A stretch of 64,000 bases of DNA from assembly GCA_905221605.1 (NCBI GenBank), contig CAJNDS010002295.1:257104-321103 (forward strand), written 5' to 3'. The stretch is from Symbiodinium natans (taxonomy: Eukaryota > Sar > Dinophyceae > Suessiales > Symbiodiniaceae). The translations under genes were made by a program, and so were the position numbers. Within the stretch, counting starts at the first letter, position 1. Every line of letters starts with the position of its first letter. Of the stretch, positions 29,920-41,500 are shown one piece after another. The notes beneath the pieces are model-generated. The model saw nothing but the letters and a program-made list of their open reading frames with translations, did no database searches and was not told the origin of the DNA.

Positions 29920-31371
29920 TCACCCATCCCGATTACCAAGAAACTGCAGCATGTAGAGAAAGAAGGTGATGAAGTCGAGGTAGAGATTCCACGCCGCAAA
30001 TGCATACCTAGGATGGCCCTTAAAACCCTCTGAAAAATATTCCTGAAGAGGATCCTCTTAAACCCAATAAGGGAAAATATAAAATATCCCAAAGGCCTAC
30101 CTAGATACATGTCGATGGTGTACTCAAACTTCTTGCTGCTTCCTCCAAATCCCAGCGCAGCCGTGCCAAAGATCAGCTGGGTGTCCTTCGCAGCCCGGTA
30201 ACCATATTATATTATATTCTATTCTATTATATTATATGATATTATATTATATTATATTATGTTATTATATACCTTAAAATATACAGGGATCCTTAATATG
30301 ATTTAACGTATATTCTTTAATTAAGGGATATTGGGCTCTTTGGTTAACCATATTATAACAACAAGGGCACCCTTTTTTGGGGTTGGTTGCTTTTGAAGGG
30401 CGCCTTGAACCCCAAAAAAAAGGGGACAAGGGTACCACTGGGCTAGCAAGTGTCATGTACAATAAGGATGCCGAAGATGATGGCGCAGACGGCACCTGCA
30501 AGTCTGCTGAAAAGCGTTCGATCCGGCAGAAGAAAATACATCACGACGAGCAGCACAAAGCCCACGGCCACGACCATCCTATACTCCCCTCAGAACCTTA
30601 AGAAGAATAATATTCTTAATGTCCTCTTGGGTTTTATATAAACAAAAGTAGAAAGTAATTCCCAAGGGGGACATAGTATCATGTGTGGGCCCCAGCCAGT
30701 GAAATCTGCTGAGGTTCGGATGGCGTAGAGGGTCAAGCAAGCAACCATGATCAGGGTAAGGGCAAAGACCAACAGCACCGACTCTGCTGTGTAGCTTGCG
30801 CATACATAGCCGACAAGTACTCCAAAACAAACGGAGAAAACAAGCAAGTACAAGTAGTTCCACGGAGGGGTCGTCATCATCTTCAAGTAGCCTCGTATGA
30901 GGCTCGAACCGCCACAGCAAAGCTGGCAGGACATGGCGCAGTCGAAGCACACCTGCGCCACGACGATGGCACCCACAATGTACACAATCCACATGTTCGC
31001 TGCGAGGAAGTCCTTACTTGCGCGACTCAAAAGCTTCTTTCATGCATTCGGTTTGCCTCAACACTTGAACCGCAACCTGCAAAACGACAATGATGACTGA
31101 AGCTACGAGATTCCAATGTGGCCTCCTTCTGGAACACAAAGAACTGCGCGAGGCCGAATGTGATGAGCAGCATCGTGCCGAGTATGCCGTAAACCTTCTT
31201 CACAAAGCCGAGGCGGATCTCTGGGGGGAGTGCCGTGTTCTTGCATGACATCTGGAGGACATTCAGCTCGTCGTGCATCACTGGCTGCGGTCCCCCGAAA
31301 GTTGCGTCTTGCGGTCCCATGTCGTAGGCACTGCCAACCACCTTGCCCTGAACAACAGGTGCATTCTGCAT
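29920..31371 (-). CDS. TMBIM: Bax inhibitor-1 / TMBIM family membrane protein
   Basis: Five exons: 31371..31114, 31076..30681, 30578..30455, 30185..30109 and 30007..29920 (TGA 29920-29922), about 312 residues. The family forms seven-helix ER/Golgi membrane proteins that handle calcium leak and restrain cell death. Visible motifs are EIRLGFVKKVYGILGTMLLI at the first helix, NMWIVYIVGAIVVAQVCFD, FALTLIMVACLTLYAIRT with DFTGWGP, then AGAVCAIIFGILIVHDTQLI joined across an intron, and the terminal AFAAWNLYLDFITFFLYMLQ. The start ATG at 31371 precedes a short polar N-terminus, as usual. Intron borders are GA-AG (31077-31113, only 37 bp), GA-AG (30579-30680), GA-AG (30186-30454) and GT-AG (30008-30108). 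Four extra bases (31013-31016) break the frame inside exon 2. Family assignment is firm; the 37-bp intron and the 4-bp insertion need confirmation. Confidence 0.85.
30008..30108 (-). mobile_element. Introner-like element, family D, forming a 101-bp TMBIM intron
   Basis: Both ends read CTAGGTA, a direct repeat across the splice sites. Plus-strand CCTCTTAAACCCAATAAGGG is shared exactly with the Nup96-gene intron at 21664-21683. Two unrelated genes thus contain the same intron-borne element. Confidence 0.7.
30186..30454 (-). other. TMBIM intron 3 with AT satellite and hairpin
   Basis: A GA-AG intron, both borders reading GACAC. It contains a pentamer-rich (ATTAT)n tract (30205-30275) and an inverted repeat, ACCCTTTTTTGGGGTT at 30370-30385 against AACCCCAAAAAAAAGGGG at 30408-30425. 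Confidence 0.7.
30579..30680 (-). mobile_element. Introner-like 102-bp TMBIM intron
   Basis: A GA-AG intron with GAT at both junctions. The minus-strand order of blocks (CTTGGGAATTAC, T-rich, AACCCAAGAGGA, AAGAATATTATTCTTCTTAAG) parallels the family D intron at 30008-30108, though diverged. Confidence 0.5.
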
Positions 31372-31989
31372 GCTGGACAGGGCCAGGCGGTGTCACACAG
31401 CTGCCTACGGCTGCTTTCCTAACCTGAGGGCTGCAACAAGCCGAAAGGTCTGCTGGCATTCCGGTGCTAGCAGCTAGGTGAGGTTCAGCACTATAACGCA
31501 ACGACCCGGATCCGACAGCAGAGTGACTCTCAATCCATGCTCACCTTGTGGTCGCGGCATGTCAGCAAAAACACGAAAGTCCCATGAGGTCCCATGAAAC
31601 GTCCTTGCCAAGTTCCGTGTTCCCCGCGACAACATGGCTCAGCACCCGCGGGGCCGACCAAAATCACGTCCCGAGTAGCCTCACCGCCCACCCCATCCCG
31701 GCTTCGCTTGCCTAGCACCTCTCAACCAATTCACACGTTTGAGCACACCTCTGCTTTGAATCTGTCACCCTACATGGTGTACCACTTCGCCACGCCGGCC
31801 ACCGTTCAACCGTGCATTTTCACTCGCATTCATCTGTTGCACGACCAATAATGTTAACCTCGGATTTATGAACCCCCACCCCCCCCCCCCCCCCCCGCAA
31901 TTAAGGAATCCCAATCCCGGAACTCAAGTATCAACCCCCTCCCTCAATTCAGGAATCCAGCCCAGGGCCCGATTGTTTTTCTTTTTCCA

Positions 31990-32080
31990 CAGGCCCTTTT
32001 GGGTAGGTCAGGGCTTGCGGGCGGCTCGGGCCTGTAAGCCCTACGTAAAGCCGCTCTTTGACGGCAAGCTTTCCCTTTGA
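31990..32080 (+). CDS. Candidate 3'-terminal exon
   Basis: After a pyrimidine-rich tract and CCACAG the plus strand reads VGQGLRAARACKPYVKPLFD then GKLSL and TGA. No family recognised. Confidence 0.3.
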
Positions 32081-32119
32081 AGGGAGGGTCGGAGCTTGAG
32101 GCAAGGGGGTCTCCAAAGA

Positions 32120-32560
32120 CGCCCTCTAAACCCTAAACCCTAAACCCTAAACCCTAAACCCCAAGGTTGTCGCCTTTGGAGGGCCTTGAACCAGCGGAGC
32201 AGGGAGCCTTCCAGAGGGTCCCCTCAAAAAACCGCTTGGGGAGGATTTGCGGAGGGTTTAGGGTTTAGGGTTTAGGGTTTAGGGTTTCGGGTTTAGGGTT
32301 TAGGATTTAGGGTTTAGGGTTTCGGGTTTAGGGTCTCATTCTAAGTGGAGCTGGGAAGTATGCCGAGCCATGCCGAAATATGAGAAGGTACCGACCCTGG
32401 CCCCAAAGCAACCGCTCTGAGCCTGGCACTGGCCCACACGTGCTCCTTTGTCCCAGTCCCCTCTGAACTCCTCCTTCAGCTCCTGCAACGATTCTCTTTA
32501 GGGTTTAGGGTGTAGGGTTTAGGGTGTAGGGTTTAGGGTTTAGGGTTTAGGGTTTAGGGT
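32120..32560. repeat. Last telomeric arrays of the field
   Basis: CCCTAAA at 32128-32162, TTTAGGG at 32255-32338 and TTTAGGG/TGTAGGG at 32497-32560. Beyond this point clean arrays stop. Confidence 0.9.
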
Positions 32561-32574
32561 TCTTTCATCAGGGA

Positions 32575-32815
32575 CTGAAGGCTTTGGTGGCCACATCGCG
32601 GCTTCTGCATGAAAGGCCTTCACGTGTGTTAGAGCTCCCCCCGCGCGCAGACACGGCGCGGCAGTCCTGGAGGAAGTGGCGGCAGTCCTTGAGCAGCAAG
32701 TGGAAGTGAAAGCAGTCCATGGCGCAGATGAACAGCGGGTATGGGGTTAACGATAACACGAGGCCCCCCCCAGCCTGTGAGCAGAGATCGAGGAGGTCAG
32801 CGTACACACCGCTGG
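32575..32815 (-). CDS. Candidate coding region, unidentified
   Basis: The minus strand is open for about 79 codons, with VYADLLDLCSQAGGGLVLSL and AMDCFHFHLLLKDCRHFLQD. G-G-G-L-V-L-S after a helix is reminiscent of a SAM-methyltransferase strand, but no other methyltransferase motif was found, so I do not assign it. A CTCACAG acceptor lies inside and could start the exon. Confidence 0.35.
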
Positions 32816-33299
32816 ATGGACCCCGACCATGAGTTAGGGCTTCGGCTTTGGTTGAGGGTGTAGGGTATCGGCCAGAAGCAGGTGCTCTAGCAATGAGGCT
32901 GTTGGGCTATGTTGAGCCTTAGGGCTTCGGGGCTGGAGGGATGATTTCCAGAAACCCTAGGAGAAAACACAAGGGAACACAACTTTTGTTTAGGTAAGCC
33001 TGGGGCTTTCGTCGCCCTTTGGGAACTTTACGAGACCCACCTGCATGCTCCCTACAGGTCACTCGGCAAGACCTTCTTCTGATTGTGATGAAACCCCATC
33101 CGTACAGCCCGGAGGCATGTTCAGGGGCATGTCTTTCGGCCGAGCTTAGAGAGTTCGGTTACACCTTGACCGTCCTGAACAAACAAGGTTGGGGATCGCA
33201 ACTGCTTGTTCTACTTCGAAAGAACTGGGTCAGTTGGAATCGCGTAGATAGCGTCTCCATTTGTTGAGAGTGTTGTTCCGCTCAAGCCTACTTCAAACT

Positions 33300-33600
33300 G
33301 CCGTTCAGGTTACGAGCACGTGGAGTGTTTAACGTATGGATTGCATTTGCATCTGAGACGTGGGTCCTACGCAATGAAGTACTACTATGTGCTGTCACAT
33401 ACGATTGTACAGTCAGATTCTGTGCGTTCACGTACGATTGTGTGCCTTCGCGAAATACGTGTGCCACTATGTACTATGTACTGCAAGAATCTGCTAAACA
33501 ACTCTCATATACTGGTATATACTATACTGTTCGATATGATCATGTACCACTGGTATCGCAAACAGATATGTTCCCTAAGCCCATCACAAAAGCCGGAAAG
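33300..33600. other. AT-richer non-coding stretch with short repeats
   Basis: CGTACGATTGT-type words repeat (ACATACGATTGTACAG, TCACGTACGATTGTGTG). Open frames here are short and rich in Tyr/Cys/Ile from the repeats. No gene supported. Confidence 0.5.
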
Positions 33601-33752
33601 TGCCTAGGGGCATGCGGGCTCTTGTTCTTCCGAGAACTTCCGAGTAGGTGGTGGATGTCTGCCGTGCCAAAGCTTTCGCGACCTGAGGAGAACCACACCG
33701 GCGCCTTAGGACGAGGTGGGAATCTGAGCTCCGACTTCAGCAGAAGCCAAGG

Positions 33753-34257
33753 GAGCTGCCTGGGAGGCTCATGCTGAGCGAGCCCTTTTGTGCATGGCAT
33801 CTGGTCAATCATCTAGCCACGAGAGGAAGGGCCGTTCAGCGGTACCCCCGTCTGAACCGGCACACCTGGCACTGGCCCCGTTACTCAGGCCGCTGCGCAG
33901 ACGTGTCAGGAGCCCCTGGCACTTCTGGCACTTGGGGCTTGGGAGCTTCAGGAGCTTCAGGAGCTTTAGGATCTTCAGTAGCTTCAGGAGCTTTAGGATC
34001 TTCAGTAGCACCTCGGGTGTTCCACCAAGTGAGAAGGTCAAAGGTGTAGCTCAGCGGACATCCTCATTCCAAGCAGTCAGACAGTCTTCTTCAGAGCGGC
34101 CCCCTAGGTCGCTAGGTGCTGGGGCCGATACTCGTATTGTGCCACTGCCGTGCAACGCCACAACTGAAAGCACTCTGCATTGCGTCACAGTGCCCAGCGG
34201 ACATCAGGAGGCATCCAGGGCTAAGAAAGGCGTGAAGTCTTCAGGACCACCGCTTCA
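33753..34257 (+). repeat. 0.5-kb direct duplication, copy 1
   Basis: About 97% identical to 35097-35566. It carries an open frame on the plus strand (33788-34306) and an internal array of GGAGCTTCAGGA/TCTTCAGTAGCT units (33946-34011), longer here than in copy 2. Whether the frame is translated is unknown; the alternative frame (SGAPGTSGTWGLGASGASGA) is equally open. Confidence 0.85.
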
Positions 34258-35096
34258 AGAACGGGGGATCTCCAAAACCCCGAAACAAGTCGTGAGCTTC
34301 AACTAGGGGATCTGCGAAACCCCTGATCAAGGCCAAAGAAGTGTAGCGAAGGAAAGAACGGCTTGGGTGAGATTTGGTACTGGCAGGCAGGACAAAGACT
34401 CTCAAAATATTTCTGAGGGCCGCACGTTGGGGAACGAACGCTGGCAGAAACGATGCCGACCACTCACTTGAAACGAAGAAACGTGGGTCAGTCACGAGCA
34501 CCGCATCTCAAAGAAGGTCTTCACAGCCCGCTCTTCCAGCTGTGGCTGCTTGAGGGATGGCCGGGGCCTGGTCGGGGTGTCTGGGGGTTTGTCGATGGAT
34601 TGAGATGTCATGGTGTCAGGACGCGCACATGCAAGAGATGGGCGTTTCGCCGCCTATCAAGAGCCCGTCGCCCGGGACCTGCATCTCGCTGAAGGCTCTG
34701 CACCATGGAAAACTCAAGGATCCTGATCCCCAGTCTCCCGCCCTTGTGGATGCTGCCTGACCTCGGTTTTGCGGCTCTACCATCACAAACCTCATAATGG
34801 GGAGCGAGAGAAAGGGTTGTCGCTTTGGCCTTCCGACTTGTCGCCATGCCACTAAATCTGAGGGCATAGGCACTAAGGCACTGGAACAGCTAGGGAACAA
34901 TGTGGAGCTAAGGGTTGTGACACCGCAGCGTGAGGGGCGTGTCCTGGCCGTAGATGACAATTAGCCCGAGCTCGTCCCGAACTCGAAGCTGCTTCCTGGA
35001 CAGCTTCGGCTGGACCCGAATAGCGTGTTGCTTCAAGCACCGACTCAAACCCCGCGCTCTCCCTCGCCCGAATGAGGGAGCACACTTGGGGCTTGA

Positions 35097-35566
35097 GAGC
35101 TGCCTGGGAAACTCGCACTAAGCGAGCCTTTTTGTGCATGGCATCTGGTCAGTCATCTAGCCACGAGAGGAAGGGCCGTTCAGCGGTACCCCCGTCTGAA
35201 CCGGCACACCTGGCACTGGCCCCGTTACTCAGGCCGCTGCGCAGACGTGTCAGGAGCCCCTGGCACTTCTGGCACTTGGGGCTTGGGAGCTTCAGGAGCT
35301 TTAGGATCTTCAGTGGCGCCTCGGGTGTTCCACCACGTGAGAAGGTCAAAGGTGTAGCTCAGCGGACATCCTCATTCCAAGCAGTCAGACAGTCTTCTTC
35401 AGAGCGGCCCCCTAGGTCGCTAGGTGCTGGGGCCGATACTCGTATTGTGCCACTGCCGTGCAACGCCACAACTGAAAGCACTCTGCATTGCGTCACAGTG
35501 CCCAGCGGACATCAGGAGGCATCCAGGGCTAAGAAGGGCGTGAAGTCTTCAGGACCACCGCTTCAA
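35097..35566 (+). repeat. 0.5-kb direct duplication, copy 2
   Basis: The second copy lacks about 36 bp of the internal GGAGCTTCAGGA repeat. The open frame is retained (35072-35578). The intervening 0.84 kb is unrelated. Confidence 0.85.
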
Positions 35567-35599
35567 AAGGGGATCTGAAAAATCTCTAGTTTGGAAATT

Positions 35600-38500
35600 G
35601 TTGGGATGGAACAAGTGACGCAATTATTCGGTGATGATATGTGATGATTTCACTCAGGGTCTGAGATCTGAACAGCTAGGGCCTGAAACGTAAAGGCCCC
35701 AGATTCCAGTCTCTAGGCACCACGGCAGACCCTCCCGCAGCTGACCTCTTTCCCGAGCGACGTGCCAGCAGCCTAGCAAAACGGGCCTGCCAGCGGTTGC
35801 TGATGGTGTTTCCAAGGCGAGTGCGGCGGGCATGACCCCTATGTGCCGTCAAGTGAAGGCGGCGACTCTGCGCAGGTGCGAAGAAACTGCTGGAACTGCA
35901 GCTCTCGCGTGAGGTGGACCGAAGCTGCACTTCACGATGGTCAAGGAATGGGCTTTGACATTAGGACTGGCTGGGCCCAGTGCATCCCTCAAGCGCTCGT
36001 GCGCCCCCGGAAAGACACAGCATGTGCAATGCCACAGCACACACCGGCAGGGGGCGGAGCACTGCCGCCACCGGTGCCTCTGCGCTGCCCTCACCGCAGC
36101 ATGGGCTTAGCCGGCTCAGGCTCAGGCTGGCTGTGGAGCTGCTGGGCGCGTGGGCAAGACCTCCAATAAGGAACGAGCCTAGATAAGAAGTTCACAACAG
36201 CGCCCGCGAAAGGAGGATTGCAGCCTGATGGTTTCTCACAACTGTGCAACAAAAAGATCACAGAAACGCACCAGGTCGGTGGCCTGCAGTCATTGAGGTG
36301 CACCTGAACAGGCGCCGAAAGCCCGGGCCCCTGAAGCGCCTGCTTTCAGGGAACGCAGCAGACAGACTCAGCGCGGTGCTAAGGCACGCCTTCGCGGGGA
36401 GCTGGGAAGTCTGAGAGTAGCTTTGTGTGACAACAGGAAGCAGGTGGCCGTCACCCTCTAAATCTCAGAGTGGAGCAGCCACAGCTCCTATAGGTTTGGA
36501 ATTACAGCCAGCTGACAGCCGTTTGATCGTCTCGCGAGCACGGCTTGTCCTGGACCTGAGGCGAAGCGCTGCCGCCAACAACGGTGCCTTGGCACTGCCC
36601 TCACCACCGAATGGGTTTGGGCTGGGAATGGCTGTTGGCACGCGCTGTTCGGCACTGCTGGAAGGGTTCTGGGATGTAGCCAGACCCCTGGGTGACTTTC
36701 AACGAATCAGGCATCCCTGATGCTTATCATGGCATGATTTGGCGCCCCGCGCGAGATTCCAGCAAGGGGCCCGTCTTGTGAGGGCAAACAGCGTTGAAAC
36801 ATCCTTGGCATAGGTGAAAGCCATCAAGCGTGGAGTCCTCCTGAGGGCGACGATCGTTAACTGCTTATGTTCTGCACAGGAACCTCGCTGATGACCCCAA
36901 GCAAAGGCCCGCTTGCATTTTGCTGTGGCTGCCAATGAACTTGCCTTTGCCATCCTCCTCCACCGCGGTTGCGAGAGATGGTTCCACTGACGAGTCATCC
37001 CACCGGCCTGTAGGATCCAGTCCATTCTGTGGCAAAACACGGACATGAACCGGCTTTGCACTTTAGCTTTCGCTTTGGGCTGCTATCAGCCTCAGCTTGC
37101 GCATCTGTGGGTGATGTTTGCAAGGCACGGGGATCTGCAGGAGCTTGCCGGGCTTGCCACCCTCCACAGTGCCCGGTTACACGTTCCGGCGTGGTAAGTC
37201 CTCCGTCATGAAGATGTGCTTGGGAAACAGCCCTTCTGAAAGCATGTCAAATGCCCGCGCGCGAAGGTGCTGAGAGCTTCTTGCGACAAGCCGCCCTCTG
37301 TCGCACTTCCCTTGGAGGGTTACGCGCTGCGGCTGTGAGTGGACCTTGCTACAAGCCCCTTAAGTCGCGAGATGCAGCCATGAAATGCCATGTCCCTGTT
37401 TTTTGGGGGTGAGGTCAGCGAAAGGACATATGAAGGCGCAGTTGGGCAACAACCACCTTGATTCGGACGGGCTTTACATGCTTCATTTGCTGGGCCTGAT
37501 GGTCAGACCTGTCACAGGTCCATGTCCGGTGCTGGCTTTGTTTCTCAGCCTCTGATTTCCAGCAGCCAAAAACACCTTTGACCCCAACAACCTTACCACG
37601 CCCTGCTGGGCACCACGGCCGATTGCTTTGTACCTGCAGACTTGGGCGGTTCTGGATACAGGGTGATCTAGAGACCTTCTAGTTAGTATAAGGATTCCTT
37701 CCACAGAGCAGATGGGGATTCTTTCGAAGAGCTGCCACTTCGTGGGCTGCACTTATGAGCTCGTGAATTAAGAGGTAAGTATCACTTGAAACTGCGCCTT
37801 TGTGCCTGCAGCATGTCCCCCGGTTGTGAGACAGCGCATGGCCGGGCGCACACTGGGAGCCCATAAGGGCCCATAAACGCCTGAGACTCGGCGGAGGTCA
37901 CAGCAAAGTATCGCCGCATCCCCTCCCAGAGCCGGTGACATCTGATATCCAGGAGTTGCAGGTTTCGAGGAGATCTCTACCATCGCGGGATAGGCAACAT
38001 GCCACACCCCTGCCGGCCCGCCTGAGACAAATGAGACAAGTCTGCATCTGCCACGAAACAGAGGTAAGAGCATGACTAGTGCTGTGGGGCAGACGTCGGT
38101 TGCCTGAGCTGTGCCGGCTGTGCCTCGTGTCGCTCACAGGGGTCAGGCCGAACGGGGACGGGCACACATGCTGTTGACAAGCGACCGGGGGCTTCAAAGC
38201 ACCAGGACTCCGAAAGCTGCTGATCAAGGCCCTGGGCCTGAAATCCACTCAAGGGGGCCGTTGATGCTCTGCCAGAGCGGCTGGCGAACGAAACTACCGC
38301 GCGAACAGCAACCCGACACACAGCTCCGGGTTGGTGCGATGAGGGTTGGTGCGATGAGGGTTGGTGCGGGTTCTGACGATGCCGACCTGAGCCCAGCCTG
38401 GCGAGGGGACGTCGTGGAGGGGGGGGCAGGCTGGCTGCGAAGCTTGCCTCAAAGCGGCTGCGAAGCAGCTCCCAGAGAACTGCCGCCGTATGATTGCAAG

Positions 38501-41500
38501 AAGCACACAGAGCGCAGTCGAGAAACTGGAACATCGTCGTGCTCACGTCAGTCTTTTGCGGGCCCCCTGACTGAGAAGTTGAGACAGGCGAGTTAAGGGC
38601 TCTCGGGCCAAGGCTCGGTGCAGTGCGTGCAGTGCTCGGCACGTAGCCCGGAGCATCTGGAAGTCTTGTTATGGAAGCTTTGACGGCGCTAAGATACTCG
38701 AAGGGCACGCCTAGCCTCCGATGAGGGTGCAGTCAAGCATCGGCACTTCATGTGGCATGCACCAGAGTCGCTGCTCGCGGCACAACAGGGTAGAAGAAAA
38801 GCAGACGGGCCTGGGCCACCATTCGGCCGGGAGACTGCTCGTACGTGTGAGCCACACTAATCAAATCCGGGAAGAAAGTTCAAGCTGCTTGTCGGTACCT
38901 TGGCTGGAAACCCGAAGCTCGCAAGAAGAGCTGAGCCAGGAGGGTGTTGGGAACAAGCTTTGTGGACGGGTTCACCACTGCGATGTTGTAAACGAAATCC
39001 TGTGGCAGGTGCTGGCTCTTTGCAGGAGGTCTGTGTGGCTGGCAGCAGGACTCCGAGCTAGCTGATGGTCAGGAACTCCCCCTTTCATCAAAGCCTGGAT
39101 AAGAACGGCTCGCCAGAGGAAGCGGTCCTCTTCTCCTGACCACGACTCTGCCTCACCACGATGTGACCCTGCAAGCCACGATGGCAAAAAAATTCTCCTT
39201 GCATCAAGCAACACAGGCAGGCAAGTGGTTACGGATGGAGCCCCCCCCCACCACTGCGCCTCGTGCCCTCGCCTTCTGCGTCGAAGCGGCTCGCTCCTTC
39301 GAGCCTAGAGGCTTGGATGGCACAACAGGGAGGCGCTCAGTGATTTTTGGCAGCCCAAGATGGGGACGTCGGGGCTTCTGAGCGCCCGGGAGCCCCGTCG
39401 GACACACCCGGAGACAGCGACGAAGGAGAAAGGAAGGGCATCGAAAATCTGCAGATCCCCTTCCTCCTCCCAAGATGAAACATCCGTCGGTGCCATCCTA
39501 CACAACCTCTGACACACTTGAACCATGATGCACAGATTCAGCCTGAGGCCCCCTTGGCCCAAGATGGCCCAAGGGAAGGCCGGCGAATGCCCGCGCGAGC
39601 TCCGGTTTGGGGTTTTTATGCGGGGAAACCACTTTCAGAGGAACCGCTGCTGAGATTGAAGCATCTGTGAACACGATGTGAATGCTGGAACATCATGCAA
39701 CTGGCAGGCTTGCAGGCCACAGCCCTAGAGAAGACCGAGTTCTTCTCTTGGGGCACTAGCCTCGGCACATCTCGGCACCATGGATCTGCTTTTTGGCATC
39801 TTTCTAAAGCTTGCCGCGCATGTCGGGCGCCTTGGATGGCCCTGGCCAGGCTCTTGCTCCGCGCGGTAGCTCAGGTAAGGGTTCTGTCCTATACAGATGG
39901 CACTGCAAGGAGCCTCTTCAGCTCCGCACGCACAAGCTGCAAGGATACGCACAGTGGGGCGTCCACTACGCGCCACGAGCCCATCTGGGCTGCATGCATT
40001 GCGCTGGATGCACGGCGGCACAGGTATGCGAGTGCTCAGGAGCCATGCGAAGAGGCTCTGCCTCAGAGGTCCGTAAGATTTGCAGGGATCCCGACCTGAG
40101 CCGGTGAATCGGGGTGAAGGAGATTGTGCCGTTGAGCCACGCCGCTGGCTGTCGAGACCACAGGGGAACACGTGCCTTCCACCCAAAGCCGTGGCAGCAA
40201 GTCCCACAAGTCCCAACACCCTTTACAGGATAGGGCCAACAGGCTCTTTCGAGGTCTACAAGGAGGGTCGCCGGGTCGATGGCTCGCCATCCTGCAGCCC
40301 TTCCACCCTGCAGGAGCTGAAGAGATTTCCAGGCTGTCACATTCCCTGATCCGTGTGCGGGTGCTCTGGCTGCTTTGGCACGCAGGATCGCCCTGGCCCT
40401 ATCAAAAGGCCAGGTCCCATCAAGCACTAGACTATAGGCCACAGCACCCCCCCAAAGCGTGCTGCACCTTTCCGCGCTTCATGGGCCCCTGCAATCAAGA
40501 AGCCAGGAGCACATCACAGGGTCAAAAAGCAGTCGAAGGATCTCGGGGGGCAGGGCAGCTCCACTATGTTCATCAAGCCTCGCTGCTTCGGGCACTCGAC
40601 AGATCTCCCCGGCTCGCTTAAGGCCTCACAAGTTTGCGGAGCAAGAGGGCACTTCGAGCCTTCTGAAGGTGATCCAGACCTCCTGAGAGGCGAGGGGGCA
40701 GCTTTGGAGGCTTTGGAGCCTCCAATCCCCTTCTAGGGCCTTTCGACTGAATCTGCAGTAAGGAGGTTATCAAGGATGATGGCTCGGAGGCCACTCTCCT
40801 GCATGGGGACAAGCGCCGCCAAGTGCACAACTGGGTCACGCTCACACCTGGGTTGCCTGCTCGCTGTGTGGAGTGGCGTGGACAGGGCAGCGCAGGAGGT
40901 TTGCGCCCCTCAGCCCACTTGTGCGCCAACAGCCGCTCAACGAGCTTCTCGCAGCTTCACCTGAACCCTGCGCCCGCCGTGCCCTCAAAGCGGAGGTGCA
41001 GCGCGTACCGCAGCTGCTCGGTTGTGCTCATGGTGCAAGCGACAAGCCAAGTCAACAGAAAAAGGCTGCCTACCTGGATGCGCCGAGCGCTCTCTGGCGC
41101 GGACAGCAACCTGACCGTCCACAAACCAGCGCGCATGGTGCTGAAATCTGAGCTCGCGCTGGAGGCTTTGCTTGTCTCAGATGCATGTCAACTGGCAGTT
41201 GCGTGCCACATCTTCGTGTGGAGCCTCGCTCTTCCCACCGCAGTCAGTGCCGTGTCGGCTTGCAAGCTCCACGGGACACTGTGGGAATCAAGGTGCCACA
41301 GGCACATGGAGAGCCTCACCATCCTCGGACATCCCCAGGAGGTCTCATGGAGGTCTCATGGAGGTCTCATGGAGGTCTTATGGAGGTCTTTGCAGGCAGG
41401 TGGGAAGTGGCAGCGAGCTTGGAGGCGACCTATATCCGAGCCGCAGCCCGACTTCACGCCCAAAAAGCCTTCCACTCAGAGCCACGCTGGCCGCTCTCCA

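Noticed and set aside
32575-32815. METTL9/DREV-type methyltransferase
   Set aside because: Only a G-G-G-L-V-L-S strand is suggestive; no SAM-binding G-x-G motif or other family block was found nearby.
38076-38708. 210-codon minus-strand frame
   Set aside because: Includes translated 15-bp tandem repeats (H-Q-P-S-S) and changes character midway; coding not supported.
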